A DNA stretch of 64,000 nucleotides from CAZMRW01 sp964568805 (GTDB taxonomy: Bacteria > Pseudomonadota > Gammaproteobacteria > Methylococcales > Methylomonadaceae). The notes below the pieces were generated by a model. That model saw only the letters and a program-made list of their open reading frames with translations, did not search any database and was not told the origin of the DNA. Shown here in pieces: positions 54,662 to 63,054 of the stretch (the first letter of the stretch is position 1; every line of letters begins with the position of its first letter). Made by a program: the position numbers and the translations under genes. The stretch is from NCBI GenBank assembly GCA_964568805.1, contig CAZMRW010000002.1:1-64000 (forward strand). Direction: 5' to 3'.

Positions 54662-56150
54662 GCCGAGCGATCTGGCCATCGTTGTGCTTGATCAGCCTGT
54701 CGACCAGATGGCCTTCGGCATCGATCAATTCGATCTGCAGCGGCATCTTGCCCACGGCATGGGTGGCGCACGAGAGGCACGGATCGTAGGCGCGTATCGC
54801 CACTTCCAGATTGTTTAATAACGGCTCGGTCAGTTCACGGCCGGATAAATATTCCGCTGCCACCTGCCGCACCGATTCATTCATCGCCATGTTGTTGCTG
54901 GTGGTCGAAACGATCAGATTGGCCTTGGTGACGATGTCGTTTTCATCAATTTGATAATGATGAAACAGGGTGCCGCGAGGCGCTTCGATCACTCCGATGC
55001 CCTCGAAACGCTTTTCGCCCTGGTTCAGCAAATCCTGGCCCATGAGGTCGGGATCGTTGAGTAAAGTCTTGATGCTTTCGGCGCAATGCAACGTTTCGAT
55101 CAGGCGTGCCCAGTGAAACGCCAGCGTGCTGTGCACCATCGCTTCCCCGCTGTGCGCCTTGAATTCCTGCCGGGCCGCCTCGGCCAGTGGTGTATCGATA
55201 AAGTCGCAATTGTTGACTCGTGCCAGCGGGCCGACACGATACCAGCCGTTTTCCATGCCTAAAGACAGCAGATAGGGAAATTTCATGTAGGTCCAGGAAC
55301 GGACTTCTTCATGAATGACCTCGTTATAGCGGCAATAATCGAAATGATCCAGAATCGTTCCGCCTTGATCGTTTTTGGCGCGAATGCCGCCGTGATAAAG
55401 TTCCAAAGCGCCGTTCGGCTGGATCAGGCCCAGATAATTGCTGCGTATCGTCGCAAAATCGTCGTAGTAGGGCAGGCTGGAACAGTGCACTTTTTTGATC
55501 AAGGCGACCGAGTCCTCCGCCCAGGTAATCATTTGATCGATGTCTTGCAACAAATAATCCCGTTCGGCTTTGGTCAGCGCCTTATTCATGCCGCCGGCAA
55601 TTGCGCCGGTGCCGTGAATGCGTTTGCCGGACACCATGCGGATCACTTCCTGCCCGTATTTACGCAGCTTGACTCCACGCAGGCCGATGTCGGGATAGTC
55701 GTTCAACACCGCGATAATGTTGCGCTTGCCGATGTCGCTTTCGAAACCGAACAACAAATCCGGGCTGGATAAATGAAAGAAATGTAGCGCATGAGATTGC
55801 AATACCTGGCTGAAATGCAGCAGGCGTCTTAACTTGGTCGCGCTGGGCGTCAGATTTTCCGGATCGACGCCGACCAGCTGGTCGATGGCTTTGGCGGCGG
55901 CCAGATGATGGCTGACCGGACAGATACCGCATAAACGCTGCACCAGCACCGGCAATTCCCAATAGGGCCGCCCCTGGATAAAGCGTTCAAAGCCGCGGAA
56001 TTCGACGATATGCAGTCGGGCCTGCTTGACCTTGTTGTTTTCGTCGAGCAACAAGGTAACCTTGCCGTGGCCTTCGACCCGCGAGACCGGATCGACGACG
56101 ACGCGTTTCAAATTTTCGGTGTTTTCGGCGGTTTCTAAATGTTCATACAT
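54654..56150 (-). CDS. hoxH: NAD-reducing hydrogenase large subunit HoxH
   Basis: HoxH carries the NiFe(CN)2CO active site. From the ATG at 56150 (MYEHLETAEN) the protein has 498 residues. The N-terminal ligands are in QRLCGICPVSHH (C74, C77) and the C-terminal ones in DPCLSCATH (C458, C461, H464). A 34-residue extension beyond His464 (AVGKMPLQIELIDAEGH...) is the peptide removed by HoxW. The RVEGHGK start is typical. The frame is open to 56183, but the sequence there belongs to the intergenic palindrome zone. Confidence 0.95.
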   Translation of the reverse strand: MYEHLETAENTENLKRVVVDPVSRVEGHGKVTLLLDENNKVKQARLHIVEFRGFERFIQGRPYWELPVLVQRLCGICPVSHHLAAAKAIDQLVGVDPENLTPSATKLRRLLHFSQVLQSHALHFFHLSSPDLLFGFESDIGKRNIIAVLNDYPDIGLRGVKLRKYGQEVIRMVSGKRIHGTGAIAGGMNKALTKAERDYLLQDIDQMITWAEDSVALIKKVHCSSLPYYDDFATIRSNYLGLIQPNGALELYHGGIRAKNDQGGTILDHFDYCRYNEVIHEEVRSWTYMKFPYLLSLGMENGWYRVGPLARVNNCDFIDTPLAEAARQEFKAHSGEAMVHSTLAFHWARLIETLHCAESIKTLLNDPDLMGQDLLNQGEKRFEGIGVIEAPRGTLFHHYQIDENDIVTKANLIVSTTSNNMAMNESVRQVAAEYLSGRELTEPLLNNLEVAIRAYDPCLSCATHAVGKMPLQIELIDAEGHLVDRLIKHNDGQIARHD

Positions 56151-56173
56151 ATAAAGGATGCCATGACATGGTA

Positions 56174-56223
56174 GGGTACGCATTGCGTACCATTAAATAG
56201 TGAAAGGTACGCAATGCGTACCC
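56174..56223. repeat. Nested palindrome between hoxY and hoxH
   Basis: Bases 56174-56191 (gggtacgcattgcgtacc) and 56206-56223 are exact reverse complements around a 14-base spacer. Each arm is itself nearly palindromic, so several hairpins are possible. Related single arms occur at 18503-18519. It could stabilise or attenuate the hox mRNA; alternatively it is just a REP-type insertion. Confidence 0.85.
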
Positions 56224-56248
56224 TGCCACTATGAAAACAATGAAAATA

Positions 56249-56791
56249 TTAATCATAATGCACCAGTTCATAAGGCAGCGACGGCTCATGCCCTTCCAGC
56301 AAATCGGTCAGAAACGTCCAGAACACATCCGCCGACGGCGGGCAGCCGGGCAGGAAATAATCTATTTTGACGACTTCATGAATCGGACGCACTTTATCCA
56401 GCAACAACGGCAGTTCGGGATTGCTCGGAATCTGCGGATTCTCGACGCCGATGCCGTCCAGATAGGCTTCCGCCAGACATTCTTCCAGTGGAATGAAATT
56501 ACGCAGTGCCGGCAAGCCGCCGTTGATTGCGCAGGCGCCGACCGCGACCAGGATTTTGCAGTTTTTTCTAAATTCCCTGAGCACATGAACGTTTTCGGAA
56601 TTGCAGACGCCGCCTTCGATCAAACCAACGTCGCAGTTGGTACAGTGTTCTATATCGGTGATCGGCGAGCGGTCGAATTCGACGACTTCCGCCAGTTGCA
56701 CCAGACGCTCGTCGAGATCGAGGAACGACATGTGGCAACCGAAGCAGCCCGCGAGCGACGTAGTGGCGATTCTGACTTTTTTATCGGCCAT
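56249..56791 (-). CDS. hoxY: NAD-reducing hydrogenase small subunit HoxY
   Basis: HoxY holds the [4Fe-4S] cluster next to the NiFe site. The start is the ATG at 56791 after GGAGGCAATC, giving 180 residues (the open frame to 56857 is ignored). Cysteines are in SLAGCFGCHMS (C16 and C19), EHCTNCDVG, VGACAINGG and LPGCPPSAD. The short length is typical of the bidirectional group. Its start overlaps the end of hoxU by 11 bases. Confidence 0.95.
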   Translation of the reverse strand: MADKKVRIATTSLAGCFGCHMSFLDLDERLVQLAEVVEFDRSPITDIEHCTNCDVGLIEGGVCNSENVHVLREFRKNCKILVAVGACAINGGLPALRNFIPLEECLAEAYLDGIGVENPQIPSNPELPLLLDKVRPIHEVVKIDYFLPGCPPSADVFWTFLTDLLEGHEPSLPYELVHYD

Positions 56792-57500
56792 GATTGCCTC
56801 CTTCCTGTGCCAGACTGACTTCATCGATCTCTCTGTGGTCGTACATGCGTTCGCCAATCGGAACGCTGTAGCCGGTACGCTTGATTAAAATCGCGCCGGT
56901 CGGACAGATATGCGCCGCCTGGTCGGTGGCTTCGATATCGGTGTCTTTCAACAGGCCGCTTTCGGCGTTGACAATCAGATGCTTGTTGATGCCACGGCCG
57001 CTGATTTCGAACACGTCCTTGCCGTCTTTTTCCCGGCTCGCGCGTACGCACAGCGTGCAGAAAATACAGCGGTTGTGGTCGATCAGGACATCCGGATGCG
57101 AGGCATCCATTTTCCGTATGTCGTAAAAATGCGGGAAATGATTGTCGAGCATATTCAAATAGTAGGCGACGGCCTGCAACCGGCAGTTGCCGGTTTTTTC
57201 GCAGCCAGGGCACAGATGATTGCCTTCGACAAACAACATTTGCGTGATTTTTTGCCGGTCGTCGTTCAGGTCTTTTGTGTTGTTCAACACATCCTGGCCT
57301 TCCGCCGCCGGAAAAGTGCAGGCCGAGCAGACCCGGCCGTTGACTTTTATGGTGCAGAGTTTGCAGCTGCCGTGCGGCGTATAGTCCGGATGGTGGCAAA
57401 GATGCGGGATATAGACGCCTGCCGCAGTGGCCGCTTCCATGATGGTTTGGCCTTCTTCGAAAGGGACCGCGTTGCCGTCGATCGTAATGGTTTTAGTCAT
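56781..57500 (-). CDS. hoxU: NAD-reducing hydrogenase diaphorase subunit HoxU
   Basis: HoxU relays electrons between HoxF and HoxY and resembles the N-terminus of NuoG. From the ATG at 57500 (MTKTITIDGN) it has 239 residues. Motifs are the [2Fe-2S] set CHHPDYTPHGSCKLC and VCSAC, the His/Cys cluster HLCPGCEKTGNC, and the ferredoxin-like CIFCTLCVRASRE and HICPTGAI. It overlaps hoxF by 8 bases. Confidence 0.95.
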   Translation of the reverse strand: MTKTITIDGNAVPFEEGQTIMEAATAAGVYIPHLCHHPDYTPHGSCKLCTIKVNGRVCSACTFPAAEGQDVLNNTKDLNDDRQKITQMLFVEGNHLCPGCEKTGNCRLQAVAYYLNMLDNHFPHFYDIRKMDASHPDVLIDHNRCIFCTLCVRASREKDGKDVFEISGRGINKHLIVNAESGLLKDTDIEATDQAAHICPTGAILIKRTGYSVPIGERMYDHREIDEVSLAQEGGNHGR

Positions 57501-59280
57501 GATCTGCTTCCGTCTGTGCCAGATGCGCGCCTGCATCGGTTCGGTTTGCCATTCGTCGAGCGGTTTCCAAAGCGCCGTCCAAATCAAATCCGGGCTCGAA
57601 GCTGATTTTTTTCAAACGGTTTTGGTACAGTTCGGGATAACGTTCGAGGGTCGTTAAAACCGGATTTGCGGCTGTTTGCCCCAAGCCGCAATGGCTGTGG
57701 GTTTTAACCAGCTGGCACAGTTCCTCGAGCGCGACCACATCTCCGGCTGAACCGTATCCGTCGACAATCTTGTCGAACTGTTTCTTTAGCAGCGAGGTGC
57801 CTACCCGGCAGGGTGTACAGAAACCGCAGCTTTCGTGCGCAAAAAAGTGAGTGAAATTATGCGCGATATCGATGATATTGCGGTTGTTATCAAAAACAAT
57901 AAACGATCCCCCGGTCGCCAAATCTTCAAACGCCAGTTTACGGTCGAACTCATGGTTGGAAATAAAGGTTCCGGAGGGGCCGCCGATTTGAGCGCCGAGC
58001 ACATCGCTTGCGCCGCAATCGCTTAATATGGTTCGAATTGATGTGCCGAAAGGGTATTCGTAAATACCGGGTTTGGCGCAATCGCCTGAGATGCTCAGGA
58101 TTTTACTGCCTTTGGATGTTTCGGTACCGCTTGCTGCAAACCAGCCGCCGCCATGGACCGAAATGGCAGAGGCCACATAAAACGTTTCAACATTGTTGAC
58201 GACCGTCGGTTTATCCAGATAACCCTGGCTGACCGGATACGGCGGGCGGTTGCGCGGAATGCCGCTTTTACCTTCCATTGATTCAATCAGGGCGGATTCT
58301 TCGCCGCAAATATAGGCGCCGGCACCCAGGCGGATTTCGATATCGAAATCGAAATCTTGACCAAGAATTCGGGTTCCCAGCAAGCCGCCCCGACGTCGCT
58401 GTTCCAGAATGTGTTGAAGTTTGTCGTACAGATGCAGGTATTCGCCGCGCAAATACAAAAATCCCTGTGTCGATCCGACGATGGCGGCGCACAGGGTCAT
58501 GCCTTCAAATACCTGATGCGCAAACGAGTTTAACAATACTCTGTCCTTGAAGGTTCCGGGCTCGCCCTCGTCTGCATTGCAAACGACATACCGTTCGCTT
58601 TCGTGTTCTTCGGAGCAGAAGCGCCATTTCATCGCTGTTTTGAATCCGGCGCCTCCGCGGCCCCTCAGACCCGATTGATCGATTTCCACCAGGGTCTCCG
58701 CTAAACCTCTGTTGAATGCCGATCGGAGGGCATCTCCGTTCGCGATCGTCTGATTCAGCAATAAGCCGGGCTTATGGATGTTGTCGTCCACTTGAAAGAA
58801 CTCGGCAGGCCATTCATCGATCGGTTTTTGCCGGCTGATCAAATCGGCAATTTCATCGACTCTGGGACGATCCAGACGGGTTAAGGCATGGCCATTGACA
58901 AGGCCGGCCGGCCCCTGATCGCACATGCCGGTGCACGACGTGTTATCCAGGCTGACCAGGCCATCTTCACGAACACTGCCCACATTAACACCCAGTTTCC
59001 CTGCCATGTAGCTCATCAACTCGTTTTTGCCGAGCATGTGATCGGTGATCGAATCACTGATCAGAAGTTCGTATTGGCCTCTGGGGCTATCGCTGAAAAA
59101 GCTGTAGAATTCGACAACGCTGGTAATCCGGGTTCTGGGAATGTCCAGCAAATCGGCCAGGAGTTCGATGGCATTGGCCGGTATGTGATGATGGCGGGCC
59201 TGAATCCCTCTCAGAATTTCCAGCAACCGGACTGGCTGATAGTGATTTTTGGCTACAAGATCCTGAATAAACTGCTGCAT
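57493..59280 (-). CDS. hoxF: NAD-reducing hydrogenase diaphorase subunit HoxF
   Basis: HoxF exchanges electrons with NAD+/NADH. The 595-residue protein fuses a NuoE-like N-terminal part (about 1-165) with a NuoF-like part. The latter has GLRGRGGAGFKTAMKW (NADH/FMN), CNADEGEPGTFKDR, CGEESALIESMEGK and ESCGFCTPCRVGT ([4Fe-4S]). In the NuoE-like part only the second cysteine pair (SCTGMC) is kept; the first pair is replaced (ISDSITDHML), so this [2Fe-2S] site is probably degenerate. The E+F fusion is that of Cupriavidus-type soluble hydrogenase. First gene of the operon. Confidence 0.95.
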   Translation of the reverse strand: MQQFIQDLVAKNHYQPVRLLEILRGIQARHHHIPANAIELLADLLDIPRTRITSVVEFYSFFSDSPRGQYELLISDSITDHMLGKNELMSYMAGKLGVNVGSVREDGLVSLDNTSCTGMCDQGPAGLVNGHALTRLDRPRVDEIADLISRQKPIDEWPAEFFQVDDNIHKPGLLLNQTIANGDALRSAFNRGLAETLVEIDQSGLRGRGGAGFKTAMKWRFCSEEHESERYVVCNADEGEPGTFKDRVLLNSFAHQVFEGMTLCAAIVGSTQGFLYLRGEYLHLYDKLQHILEQRRRGGLLGTRILGQDFDFDIEIRLGAGAYICGEESALIESMEGKSGIPRNRPPYPVSQGYLDKPTVVNNVETFYVASAISVHGGGWFAASGTETSKGSKILSISGDCAKPGIYEYPFGTSIRTILSDCGASDVLGAQIGGPSGTFISNHEFDRKLAFEDLATGGSFIVFDNNRNIIDIAHNFTHFFAHESCGFCTPCRVGTSLLKKQFDKIVDGYGSAGDVVALEELCQLVKTHSHCGLGQTAANPVLTTLERYPELYQNRLKKISFEPGFDLDGALETARRMANRTDAGAHLAQTEADHD

Positions 59281-59344
59281 TTGATCGCCTTGGCTTGGGT
59301 ATTTAGTATGCTTGTCAGCGCCGTTTTAGAGCATTATCATCTCA
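59281..59344. promoter_or_regulatory. Short divergent control region between hoxF and hypF
   Basis: Only about 64 bases separate the hoxF start from the first possible hypF start, so promoters for the hox and hyp operons must overlap each other or the coding ends. I see no reliable -12/-24 or -10/-35 set. The co-regulation suggested by the layout is inference. Confidence 0.4.
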
Positions 59345-61651
59345 GTGGCATCAATTGTATTATTTTATCGACAAAAGGCAAAAAGAATTAACAAGAAGCA
59401 TCTTCTGATTACTATTGAAGGATTCATCCAGGGCATCGGGATGAGACCCTGGATTGTCCTGCTTGCGAGGCAACACAGGCAGAACGGCTGGGTTGCCAAT
59501 ACGGCGGAAGGCCTTTCTATAGCCATCGAAGGCGATCCTGATTCACAACAATTATTTATTGATTGCCTGAATAATAAACTGCCGCCTCTGGCCAGCATCA
59601 CATCGCTGACGATAAGCGAACAAAAACCGACACATTTTAGCGATTTTAAAATTAAAGCCAGTTCCTCTGACGGCAATAAATCCGTTTTTGTATTGCCCGA
59701 TATTGCTGCCTGCAGGGATTGTATCGGCGATATCTTTAACCCCTCCAGCCGCTTCTACCGTTATCCATTCACCAGTTGCAGCCATTGCGGTCCGCGCTAC
59801 AGCATCATGTCGAGCCAGCCTTATGACAGGGACCGTACCAGCATGGCCGGATTCGATATGTGTTCTGACTGCGAAAAGGATTATCGGACTATCGAGAACC
59901 GGCGATTTCATGCGCAAACCATCGCCTGTCCGAATTGCGGGCCTGAACTTGGCTTACTCGATCATGCCGGCAAGCCGCAAACGGATAAGGATGAGGCGCT
60001 GTTCGCGGCAACTCGTTATTTGCGGGAAGGGAAAATCCTTGCGATCAAGGGTATCGGCGGCTATCAATTGTTTGTGGACGCGACAAATCAGGAGGCGATA
60101 GAGCGGCTGCGATTAAGAAAACAGCGACCGCAAAAACCGTTTGCAGTGATGGTTGCCGACCTCTCGACTGCACAGAAACTCTGTGTTATCAGCGACCTTG
60201 AACAGCAGGCATTGACATCGTATGCCGCGCCTATCGTATTGTTAAAACGGCGAAACGGGACATCGGTTGCCGACGCCGTGGCACCGGATAGCGGACTGTT
60301 CGGCGTGATGCTGGCATACTCACCGCTGCATCATTTGTTGCTCGGCGACTTCGGCGCACCGCTGGTGGCGACCAGCGGCAACCGCCACAACGAGCCGATT
60401 TGTACCGATAACGACCAGGCTTTGTCACGGCTGGCCGGCATTGCCGATTATTTTCTGGTTCACAACCGCGCTATTCTGCGTCCACTGGACGACTCCGTCG
60501 TCCGACTGATCGATGATAAAATTACCGTTCTACGGCGCGCCCGGGGCTTTACGCCGCTGCCGATTTCATTAACAAAGGCTTTGCCGGATATGCTGGCGGT
60601 AGGCGGACAGTTAAAGAATACGGTCGCCGTCAGCCGCGGCCGGCAAATCATCTTAAGCCAGCATATTGGCGATTTGGATGCCGAATTATCGCAGCGCCAA
60701 TTTGAGACTACCATTGCCGATCTTCAGACATTTTATCAAATTAATCCGGTCAAATCAGTACGCGATTTGCATGACGGCTACAGCAGCAGCCAATTTGCCG
60801 AACGGCTCGAAAACTCTTCCGAGTACCATAAGCAAACTGCTTCGGTGCAGCATCATTATGCGCATGTACTGTCGTGCATGGCGGAACACGGTCTTGAGCC
60901 GCCCTTGCTGGGCATCGCCTGGGACGGAACCGGCCTCGGCAGCGACCACACGCTTTGGGGAGGCGAGTTTTTACTGATGCATTCGAAAGGCTTTCAACGC
61001 TTTGCGCATTTTCGCCCGTTTTCATTGCCGGGTGGGACTAAGGCGATTTTGGAACCCAGACGCGCGGCCCTGGGACTGCTCTATGAAATTTTTTCTGACC
61101 GCGTCTTCGATCACTGCGAACTTGATTTTTCCGGATCGGAAAGGAAGCTTTTGCGTTCCGCATTGTCGAAGAATATCAATTGTCCGCGCACCACCAGCGT
61201 GGGCCGGATGTTCGATGCGGTTGTCGCTCTGCTGGGGCTTTGCCAGATTAATCAGCATGAAGGCCAGGCCGCCATGGCGCTGGAAAATTCTGCATCCGGA
61301 GAAGATTCCGAAGATTTTTACCCGTTTCGAGTCCATGAAACCGAACCTCAAGTTGTCGACTGGCAAATGACTCTCGAGAATCTTTTAGCCGATATTGACC
61401 AAATCAGGCCGGAATTGATCGCCGTTAAATTTCATAATACGCTGGCGGAAATTATTCTGGCGATTGCCGAACGTTCGGGACAGGAGACGATCGTTCTCAG
61501 CGGCGGCTGTTTTCAAAATGCACTTCTCGTTAAAAAAACGGCCGGTAAATTAAAAACTGCGGGCTTTCGGGTATACTGCCATGAGAAAATACCTCCCAAC
61601 GACGGCGGCCTGTCACTCGGGCAGCTCTATGCAACAAACTTTATCGGATAA
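59345..61651 (+). CDS. hypF: Carbamoyltransferase HypF
   Basis: HypF makes the CN ligand precursor by activating carbamoyl phosphate and passing the carbamoyl group to HypE. The domain order is acylphosphatase-like (GFIQGIGMRPWIVLLARQ, a variant of GxVQGVGFR), four zinc-finger cysteine pairs (CRDCIGD, CSHCGPRY, CSDCEKDY, CPNCGPE), YrdC-like nucleotide domain (KGIGGYQLFVDATNQ) and Kae1-like C-terminal domain (VQHHYAHVLSCMAEH, VLSGGCFQNALL). The start is unclear: GTG at 59345 gives 768 residues, and no ATG lies before the acylphosphatase motif. Confidence 0.93.
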   Translation: MASIVLFYRQKAKRINKKHLLITIEGFIQGIGMRPWIVLLARQHRQNGWVANTAEGLSIAIEGDPDSQQLFIDCLNNKLPPLASITSLTISEQKPTHFSDFKIKASSSDGNKSVFVLPDIAACRDCIGDIFNPSSRFYRYPFTSCSHCGPRYSIMSSQPYDRDRTSMAGFDMCSDCEKDYRTIENRRFHAQTIACPNCGPELGLLDHAGKPQTDKDEALFAATRYLREGKILAIKGIGGYQLFVDATNQEAIERLRLRKQRPQKPFAVMVADLSTAQKLCVISDLEQQALTSYAAPIVLLKRRNGTSVADAVAPDSGLFGVMLAYSPLHHLLLGDFGAPLVATSGNRHNEPICTDNDQALSRLAGIADYFLVHNRAILRPLDDSVVRLIDDKITVLRRARGFTPLPISLTKALPDMLAVGGQLKNTVAVSRGRQIILSQHIGDLDAELSQRQFETTIADLQTFYQINPVKSVRDLHDGYSSSQFAERLENSSEYHKQTASVQHHYAHVLSCMAEHGLEPPLLGIAWDGTGLGSDHTLWGGEFLLMHSKGFQRFAHFRPFSLPGGTKAILEPRRAALGLLYEIFSDRVFDHCELDFSGSERKLLRSALSKNINCPRTTSVGRMFDAVVALLGLCQINQHEGQAAMALENSASGEDSEDFYPFRVHETEPQVVDWQMTLENLLADIDQIRPELIAVKFHNTLAEIILAIAERSGQETIVLSGGCFQNALLVKKTAGKLKTAGFRVYCHEKIPPNDGGLSLGQLYATNFIG

Positions 61652-61656
61652 CGACC

Positions 61657-61902
61657 ATGTGTTTAGCCGTTCCCGGACGAATCATCAGTCTCTCAAGCGA
61701 AACCGATTCATTGGCTCGTAAGGGCTGGATCGATTTTTCCGGCATCGCCAAGGAGATCAGCCTCGCCTACGTACCCGAAGCCAAAGTCGATGATTATGTC
61801 ATCGTCCATGCCGGGTTTGCTCTTTCCGTGCTGGATGAAGAGGACGCGTTGGCGAGTTTAAAGGCTTTTAAAGAAATGGACGATCCGAGCGATGCATCAT
61901 GA
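61657..61902 (+). CDS. hypC: Hydrogenase assembly chaperone HypC
   Basis: This 81-residue protein begins MCLAVPGRIISLSS, the conserved N-terminus in which Cys2 binds the iron during ligand assembly. The fold continues with IDFSGIAKEISLAYVPEAKV and DDYVIVHAGFALSVLDEEDA. HypC shuttles the Fe(CN)2CO unit between HypD and HoxH. It lies 5 bases after hypF. Confidence 0.95.
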   Translation: MCLAVPGRIISLSSETDSLARKGWIDFSGIAKEISLAYVPEAKVDDYVIVHAGFALSVLDEEDALASLKAFKEMDDPSDAS

Positions 61903-61959
61903 CAAGGCTTTCCGAGAAATCAAGCCGGTCCCGAAAGGTGCCGAACAGGGGAGGCCCGT

Positions 61960-63054
61960 ATGAAATATCTGGCTGACTACCGCGACCCGGCCACCGCCAA
62001 AAAACTGGTGTCGGCAATAAAATCCACCGCGACCCGGTCCTGGAACATCATGGAAGTCTGCGGTGGCCAGACTCATAGCGTTGTAAAATACGGCATCGAC
62101 CAGCTGCTGGCAGGCGCGATCAATCTGATACACGGCCCCGGCTGCCCGGTCTGCGTCACCCCTCTCGAATATATTGACAAGGCGCTGGCGATCGCTCAGT
62201 TGCCCGGCGTGATCTTCTGCTCATTCGGGGATATGTTGCGAGTGCCGGGTTCACAAAGTGACCTGCTCGGTCGAAAGGCCCAAGGCGCCGATATCCGAAT
62301 CGTTTACTCGCCGATGGATGCATTGGCAATTGCACGGCAGAATCCGGATCGACAGGTGGTTTTTTTCGGTGTAGGCTTTGAAACGACTGCTCCGGCAACG
62401 GCATTGGCGGCCTATCAGGCCAGGCAATTAAATCTGGAAAATTTTTCACTGCTGGTTTGCCATGTGCGGGTGCCTCCCGTCATGGAAGCCCTGCTGAATT
62501 CTGCCGGCAATAAAGTCCAGGGTTTTCTGGGAGCAGGGCATGTCTGCTCGATTATGGGCTATCACGAATATCTTCCGCTCTCGGCGCAATTCCGGATTCC
62601 CATCGTCATTACCGGTTTCGAGCCGGTCGATATTTTACAGGGTATCCATCTGTGCATCAGGCAACTGGAAGAAGGCTGGCACGGCGTTGAGAATGAATAC
62701 AGCCGGGTCGTCAAAGAACAGGGCAATGTTCCGGCCCAGCAGTTGATGCGTAACGTATTCGACATCGTCGACCGGAGCTGGCGAGGATTGGGCGCCATTC
62801 CGGCGAGCGGATTGGCGTTAAATACCGAATACAGCGACTGGAATGCCGAGCTTCGGTTTAAAGTTGCAGATATCGATACCAAAGAATCTTCTTTATGCCG
62901 CAGCGGAGATGTGTTGCAGGGACTGATCAATCCCACGCAATGCCCTGAGTTCGGAACCCGCTGTACACCCGAACAGCCGCTTGGGGCAACCATGGTTTCT
63001 TCCGAAGGCGCCTGCGCGGCCTATTACCGCTACCGCCGCTATCAGCATGTCTGA
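61960..63054 (+). CDS. hypD: Hydrogenase iron-ligand scaffold HypD
   Basis: HypD holds iron while CN and CO are attached. The 364-residue protein starts at the ATG after aggggaggcccgt. Its motifs are MEVCGGQTHSVVKYGI, HGPGCPVCVTPLEYI, FGVGFETTAPATALA and the C-terminal cysteines CRSGDVLQGLINPTQCPEFG followed by RCTPE and EGACAAYYRYRR that bind the [4Fe-4S] cluster. Length is normal. The stop overlaps the hypE start by 8 bases. Confidence 0.96.
   Translation: MKYLADYRDPATAKKLVSAIKSTATRSWNIMEVCGGQTHSVVKYGIDQLLAGAINLIHGPGCPVCVTPLEYIDKALAIAQLPGVIFCSFGDMLRVPGSQSDLLGRKAQGADIRIVYSPMDALAIARQNPDRQVVFFGVGFETTAPATALAAYQARQLNLENFSLLVCHVRVPPVMEALLNSAGNKVQGFLGAGHVCSIMGYHEYLPLSAQFRIPIVITGFEPVDILQGIHLCIRQLEEGWHGVENEYSRVVKEQGNVPAQQLMRNVFDIVDRSWRGLGAIPASGLALNTEYSDWNAELRFKVADIDTKESSLCRSGDVLQGLINPTQCPEFGTRCTPEQPLGATMVSSEGACAAYYRYRRYQHV

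Noticed and set aside
55311..55772. Plus-strand frame over hoxH
   Set aside because: Antisense to the conserved hydrogenase large subunit.
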